Shown one piece after another: positions 5,583 through 9,052 of a stretch of 9,052 nucleotides of DNA. The notes under the pieces were generated by a model. The model was not told the DNA's origin, searched no databases, and worked only from the letters and a program-made list of their open reading frames with translations. Source of the DNA: Desulfurococcales archaeon (GTDB lineage: Archaea > Thermoproteota > Thermoprotei_A > Sulfolobales > Ignicoccaceae); the NCBI GenBank assembly GCA_015521275.1, contig WAOJ01000071.1, positions 1 to 9,052 of the forward strand, given 5' to 3'. Within the stretch, counting starts at the first letter, position 1. Each line of letters starts with the position of its first letter. The position numbers were made by a program, and so were the translations under genes.

Positions 5583-6473
5583 ATGTTTGGAAACATAGCC
5601 GGCGCCCCCGTTAGCAAGTATAGGGACGCCTTCAACAGGTTATCCAAGTTCTTGATGGATAAATACGAAGGATGCTTACTAGCCATGATCTTCTCGCCCT
5701 CCTCAGCTCCATCCCTAGACCCCAGCTTTCTGGGTACCAAGCTGAGCCTCTTACTACAAGACATAAAGGACGAGTGCAACAGGCTCTTCGTCCAACTCTT
5801 GGCCTTCGGGGGAAGCATAACCTTCCCCGAGTACTTCGATAAAACCGTTAGGAACATGAATATAAATGAGGTAATTTATATAATACCGACCAGGGCCGGA
5901 GCCTCCGCCTCCCTGATGGTAGCTGCAACTCACGACAAGATGTACCTAAACCCTTGGACCATTCTAGATCCGTTCAACATCTCCATTTCAATACCGCCCG
6001 GTGCCCCCAAGGACATATCCCTCTTCATAGCGATGTCTGAGCTAATAATGAATATGATGAAGAGTGAGGGTAAGGACTTAACTCAGCAAATATCTTACCA
6101 AGCCCTGAGCCTCATGGCCGCCCACGGAACGCTCTACGAGTACATAGAAGCCCAGAGGCTCCTAAACTACTTGAACGACCTTATAGAGTACAAGATAAAG
6201 GACAAGCTCAAGATTTCAGTAGAGGAGTTCAAGGAAGTGTTCCTAGGAACTGAGAGCAAGCCTCCGTCGCACGTCTCCGGAACGGAGGCCATAGAGATAT
6301 TTAGGGAAGCCTACATAATGGATAATAACTTGCTCAAGCTTAGTTCGTATTTGGAGAAGAGCGCGGTGGAGGAAATGGAGAACACCGGCACGAACGGCTT
6401 AATAATAACACATAAGTCCGAGATGAGGATAGGAGGAGGTATACAAGTGGCCCAAGTGGTTCCTCATTTTTAA
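5583..6473 (+). CDS. ClpP/crotonase-fold protein resembling serine dehydrogenase proteinase (SDH_protease, SppA-like)
   Basis: A 296-aa soluble protein without obvious signal peptide or membrane helix. Residues 68-131 show the SppA/SDH-proteinase pattern: a strand ending in FGGS (75-78, in place of the usual TPGG oxyanion turn), then FPEYFDKTVRNM (81-92), a strand VIYIIP (97-102), then GASAS (106-110) with Ser108 in the position of the usual A-x-S-A nucleophile, and THDKMYLNPWTILDPFN (116-132) like the D.I.M.P.S.LGP.DP block. A late SHVSGTEAIEIF (229-240) parallels the family's histidine-containing C-terminal helix. The match is by eye and remote, so activity is uncertain; it may be a peptidase, a scaffold or an inactive homologue. 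ATG 5583 is preceded by GGAGG. The stop overlaps a T-rich stretch. The next gene codes an unrecognised protein in the same direction. Confidence 0.6.
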   Translation: MFGNIAGAPVSKYRDAFNRLSKFLMDKYEGCLLAMIFSPSSAPSLDPSFLGTKLSLLLQDIKDECNRLFVQLLAFGGSITFPEYFDKTVRNMNINEVIYIIPTRAGASASLMVAATHDKMYLNPWTILDPFNISISIPPGAPKDISLFIAMSELIMNMMKSEGKDLTQQISYQALSLMAAHGTLYEYIEAQRLLNYLNDLIEYKIKDKLKISVEEFKEVFLGTESKPPSHVSGTEAIEIFREAYIMDNNLLKLSSYLEKSAVEEMENTGTNGLIITHKSEMRIGGGIQVAQVVPHF

Positions 6474-6485
6474 ATCTTCTTCTTC
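6466..6485 (+). terminator. T/pyrimidine-rich stretch at the end of the protease-like gene (terminator or TATA box)
   Basis: The stop codon is embedded in ATTTTTAAAT followed by CTTCTTCTTC, a run that can end archaeal transcription without a hairpin. The same TTTTTAAAT could act as a TATA box, starting RNA near 6497 and leaving a 55-75 nt leader for the next gene. The rest of the spacer up to 6550 shows no tRNA fold, C/D boxes or clear repeat. Confidence 0.3.
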
Positions 6486-6571
6486 ACTTACGGCAAGATC
6501 TACTACTTGATAAGGGGGACACGTAGGTTCAGTAATACACGGGCGGAAGTTTGGTACGTGAACCGAAGGAA

Positions 6572-7603
6572 ATGCTCCCCATAACGAAAAGGCCTCTGGA
6601 GCCGGTGTTGCTGCTGAACAAAGACTACGAATGGCTGTGGAAGAACAGCGTTGAAACGGAGATGGAAATTTACTCAAAGCTCCTAAACGCTAATACCGAA
6701 GATTTGATCAATATTGTTGAGAACATAAAGGAATACGTGGTAAAGGTTGGAGAGTTCAAGAGCATGAAAGAAGTGATGAAAGCCATGGAGGAGTACCCCT
6801 ATATAACATTAGACGAGAAGGTGCTGAAGCAGTTTCCAGACGAGGACTTGTTCAAGGTTTACTTCTTCAATAAGATATATATGCCAATAATGGTCAAGGG
6901 AGTTCACGACGTCTTGGCCGGCTTGGTGGACATGATGAAGGTATCGGGCTGGATGGCTATATCTGAAGGAGATAGGAGGAGTGAGTCCATACTGATAGCT
7001 GCTAGGGAGGTCCTCTTCGACATTGGCCTAAGCATTGTTACCATCTGCCCGAGAGGGACGCCGGAGAGGATGCCGGAAGAAGCGATTAACGTCATGAAAG
7101 CAGTATTCTACGGTGAGAAGCCTATCCTACACAGCTGTTCCTTAAGCACACTCCTAGCGAACAGGAAGAACGAGCAGCTGGCCAACGCAATAAACGACTA
7201 CATAAAGGAGAACAACCTCTACGACTTGAAGGTTCTGGCAGACGGCTTGAACGAGCTGAACTGGGGTGTGATAGGGATAGCTTTGAGGGAAGCTTATGAG
7301 CTTGCCTTAGACTACCTCAAGGATTTGGACGTCACGGAGTTCGGCATCAAGACCTTCACCAAGAGCTTGTTGGGCTACATAAATGCTGTGAAGGACGAAA
7401 ATGCTGAGGAGCTGTTGGGCCTAGTAATGGACGGCCTTACGAACAAAGAGAATGTGAACGAAGAGGTCTTCATGATGGGCGTAACGTTGGCTCCCTATTA
7501 CACCGTGCAAGGTATAATAGACTTCGACCCCATGATAACCGCCTCCAACTGGAACGGCCTTTACCGCTTGGCCCTCTTGGAAATTAAAAAGGGTAAAGGG
7601 TAA
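6572..7603 (+). CDS. Conserved-looking hypothetical protein, mostly helical, function unknown
   Basis: I do not recognise this family. From ATG 6572 it is 343 aa; an in-frame TTG at 6551 would add seven residues including CGT, an Arg codon unusual here, so ATG is preferred. An in-frame TAA at 6533 bounds any longer form. The protein is rich in Glu, Lys, Leu and Met and alternates amphipathic helices with short strands. No signal peptide or membrane helix is evident. Only two cysteines are visible, in TICPRGTPE and ILHSCSLST, about halfway. A central stretch SGWMAISEGDRRSE (about 129-142) is the most motif-like part. Codon use matches the neighbours, so it is a genuine resident gene. It follows the protease-like gene by about 100 bp and precedes the LeuC-type gene by 43 bp on the same strand. 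A working link to either is only positional. Confidence 0.8.
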   Translation: MLPITKRPLEPVLLLNKDYEWLWKNSVETEMEIYSKLLNANTEDLINIVENIKEYVVKVGEFKSMKEVMKAMEEYPYITLDEKVLKQFPDEDLFKVYFFNKIYMPIMVKGVHDVLAGLVDMMKVSGWMAISEGDRRSESILIAAREVLFDIGLSIVTICPRGTPERMPEEAINVMKAVFYGEKPILHSCSLSTLLANRKNEQLANAINDYIKENNLYDLKVLADGLNELNWGVIGIALREAYELALDYLKDLDVTEFGIKTFTKSLLGYINAVKDENAEELLGLVMDGLTNKENVNEEVFMMGVTLAPYYTVQGIIDFDPMITASNWNGLYRLALLEIKKGKG

Positions 7604-7646
7604 GGATTTTTTGGCTTGCCCTCACCACGCTCCCGGGTTTGATAAT

Positions 7647-8936
7647 ATGCCAAGCACCATAGCCGAGAAGATATTGGGAGCGAAAGTAGGTAGGGAAGTT
7701 TCGCCGGGAGAAATAGTGGTAGTGGAGCTTGACGGAGTAATGGCGCAAGACGGCACGGCTCCTTTGGCGATAAAGGTAATGAACGAGAGGTTTGGAGGGG
7801 AAAGGGTAAAGTATCCGGAGAGGGTTGCCTTCGTAATAGACCACACCGCCCCCAGCAACAACCCCGGCACTTCGGAACTACACATACAGATGAGGAGGTT
7901 CTGCAGGAGGCACGGCTGCACCCTCTACGACGTGGGAACCGGGATATGTCACCAAGTGATGGTCGAGGAGGGAAGGGCTTGGCCGGGAGCTGTCTTCGTG
8001 GGCGCCGACTCCCACACGGTAACCTACGGAGCCTTGGGAGCCTTCGCAACGGGAGTGGGCTCCACTGACGCAGCCATAGCAATGATGACCGGCAAGCTCT
8101 GGTTCAAGGTTCCGGAGGCATTGAAGTTCAACTTGGTGGGCAAGTTCAGAGAGGCGGTTATGAGCAAAGATTTGATACTCAAGATAATAGGTGACTTGAA
8201 GGAGGACGGAGCTACTTACATGAGCGCCGAGTTCTTGGGAGATGGACTAAAGGACATGAGGATGGATTCAAGGTTAACGGTCAGCAACATGGTAGTGGAA
8301 ATGGGAGCCAAAGTAGGACTGATGCCAGCTGATGAAATAACCATGGAGTTCGTGAAGGGAAGGGCTAAGGGAGTTCCAAAGCCAGAGCTCACCTATCCGG
8401 ACCCCGGGGCCCACTACAAGGACGAGTTCACCTATGAACTGGACAAGATAGAGCCCATGGTAGCGAAGCCCTACTCCCCGGCGAACTCCGTCCCGGTCTC
8501 AGAGGTTGAGGGCATAGATGTAGATCAAGTGTTCATAGGAAGCTGTACCAACGGAAGGTTGGAAGACTTCGCCGTGGCGGCAAAGATATTGAAGGGCAAG
8601 AAGATAGCTCCTAACACTAGGTGTATTGCAATAGCAGCGTCTAGGAACGTCTACATGGAGGCCTTGAAGAGGGGCTACGTGGATACTTTGGTGGAGGCCG
8701 GGTGCATGGTTACCTTCGGCACTTGTGGACCTTGTGTGGGAGCCCATTACGGGGTGCTGGGTCCCGGAGAGGTAGGCTTGTTCACCACAAACAGGAACTT
8801 CAGGGGGAGGAGCGGTCATAGGGACAGCAAGGTTTACTTAGCGAGCCCGGCTACCGCTGCTGCTTCAGCCATAGAGGGCAAGATAACTGACCCGAGGAAG
8901 TACTTGAAGATGAGGGTTAGGGACTTAGAAATATAA
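7647..8936 (+). CDS. leuC: 3-isopropylmalate dehydratase/homoaconitase-type large subunit
   Basis: Large catalytic subunit of the aconitase-superfamily isomerase that converts 2-isopropylmalate to 3-isopropylmalate in leucine synthesis; archaeal relatives also act on citramalate or homocitrate products. From ATG 7647 it is 429 aa, near the usual length for archaeal two-subunit enzymes. The N-terminus MPSTIAEKILG is typical. The 4Fe-4S ligands are present: C300 in GSCTNGR (298-304) and C360/C363 in GTCGPCVG (358-365). Substrate-pocket blocks include VIDHTAPSNN (63-72), GTGICHQV (98-105) and GADSHTVTYGALGAFATGVGS (119-139). The terminal block NRNFRGRSG (382-390) and SPATAAASA (400-408) is LeuC-like. 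An in-frame TTG at 7611 would add a non-homologous 12-residue leader. The swivelling small subunit (LeuD) is not in the window. Family certain; substrate is set largely by the small subunit, so the exact reaction is inferred. Confidence 0.93.
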   Translation: MPSTIAEKILGAKVGREVSPGEIVVVELDGVMAQDGTAPLAIKVMNERFGGERVKYPERVAFVIDHTAPSNNPGTSELHIQMRRFCRRHGCTLYDVGTGICHQVMVEEGRAWPGAVFVGADSHTVTYGALGAFATGVGSTDAAIAMMTGKLWFKVPEALKFNLVGKFREAVMSKDLILKIIGDLKEDGATYMSAEFLGDGLKDMRMDSRLTVSNMVVEMGAKVGLMPADEITMEFVKGRAKGVPKPELTYPDPGAHYKDEFTYELDKIEPMVAKPYSPANSVPVSEVEGIDVDQVFIGSCTNGRLEDFAVAAKILKGKKIAPNTRCIAIAASRNVYMEALKRGYVDTLVEAGCMVTFGTCGPCVGAHYGVLGPGEVGLFTTNRNFRGRSGHRDSKVYLASPATAAASAIEGKITDPRKYLKMRVRDLEI

Positions 8937-8937
8937 C

Positions 8938-8949
8938 TTTAATTTAAAT
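8938..8949 (+). promoter_or_regulatory. TATA-like box for the gene at the right edge
   Basis: TTTAATTTAAAT follows the leuC stop directly and is the strongest A/T run in the downstream region. Transcription would start near 8970. It is separated from a coding-like frame by about 25 bp and includes a small possible hairpin (CGAGC 8969-8973 with GCTCG 8983-8987, 9-nt loop) at the presumed 5' end of the RNA. Confidence 0.5.
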
Positions 8950-8992
8950 AGTTAATAATCATACCGTCCGAGCCCAGAAAGAGCTCGAAACC

Positions 8993-9052
8993 TTGCTCAA
9001 GTGGATGGGCAAAGAGGTTTATGAGATAAAGAGCTTGGAAGACCACAACAAG
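8993..9052 (+). CDS. N-terminal fragment of an unidentified protein, cut by window edge
   Basis: Only one frame stays open to the end of the window, and it reads as plausible protein: LLKWMGKEVYEIKSL then EDHNK. The other two plus-strand frames close at TGA or TAA near 9020-9040. The first possible start is TTG 8993; ATG 9005 is an alternative. The frame is open back to TAA 8945, and the codons from 8966 also look coding (AQKELET) but contain no ATG, GTG or TTG. With TTG 8993 the leader would be about 23 nt from the TATA-like box. Too short to name a family. Confidence 0.45.
   Translation, partial: MLKWMGKEVYEIKSLEDHNK

Noticed and set aside
6399..6677. Minus-strand open frame covering the spacer between the protease-like and orphan genes
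   Set aside because: Spans two well-supported plus genes, unusual composition, no promoter or motif; the spacer has no better content.
7561..8082. 173-codon antisense frame across the start of leuC
   Set aside because: An extremely Arg/Pro/Leu-rich translation typical of the antisense of a purine-rich gene, with no motif.
8969..8987. Hairpin downstream of leuC as a terminator
   Set aside because: Only a 5-bp stem with a 9-nt loop and no T-run after it, located downstream of a TATA-like box; more likely chance or the 5' end of the next RNA.

Overview
The window looks like chromosome of a hyperthermophilic crenarchaeon (Thermoproteota). The support is: an archaeal-type D-aminoacyl-tRNA deacylase (DtdA/GEK1), a TatA/TatC pair without TatB, an archaeal-size LeuC, BRE/TATA-like elements instead of -35/-10 boxes, very short intergenic gaps, frequent GTG/TTG starts, and codon use dominated by AGG/AGA for Arg and ATA for Ile. 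A Desulfurococcales member such as Ignicoccus is my best guess, but that is inference from gene style only. I see no transposase, integrase, CRISPR array or compositional island.

Layout. Positions 1-1124 hold the 3' part of alaS (editing and C-terminal domains of alanyl-tRNA synthetase). A tRNA-Arg(UCU) with encoded CCA lies convergently just after it (1132-1209, minus). Divergent from the tRNA, a TATA-driven pair follows: tatA (best start GTG 1348, stop 1701) and tatC (1775-2695). The tatC N-terminus looks frameshifted: an ATG-started frame from 1746 has coding character and runs into a different frame near 1830. Next come a convergent DHH/DHHA1 phosphoesterase (2718-3704, minus), dtdA (3776-4510, plus) sharing a 71-bp dyad-symmetric divergent promoter region with it, and a glutamate-cysteine ligase-like (GCS2) gene (4497-5525, minus) that overlaps the dtdA tail by 14 bp. 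The GCS2-like gene is divergent from a ClpP/crotonase-fold, serine-dehydrogenase-proteinase-like gene (5583-6473, plus). That is followed by an unrecognised 343-350 aa protein (to 7603), the large subunit of an isopropylmalate dehydratase/homoaconitase-type enzyme (7647-8936), and the first codons of another gene at the right edge.

Functional themes. Translation quality control is represented by the AlaRS editing domain, DtdA and a tRNA gene. Protein export is represented by TatAC. Small-molecule and nucleotide metabolism is represented by the DHH phosphoesterase, the GCS2-like ligase and LeuC. The least understood part is 4497-7603: a carboxylate-amine ligase-like enzyme, a protease-fold protein and an orphan protein. 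I see no decisive evidence of a new multi-gene system. The items most worth checking are the tatC frame break, the two symmetric divergent promoters, and the protease-like/orphan pair.
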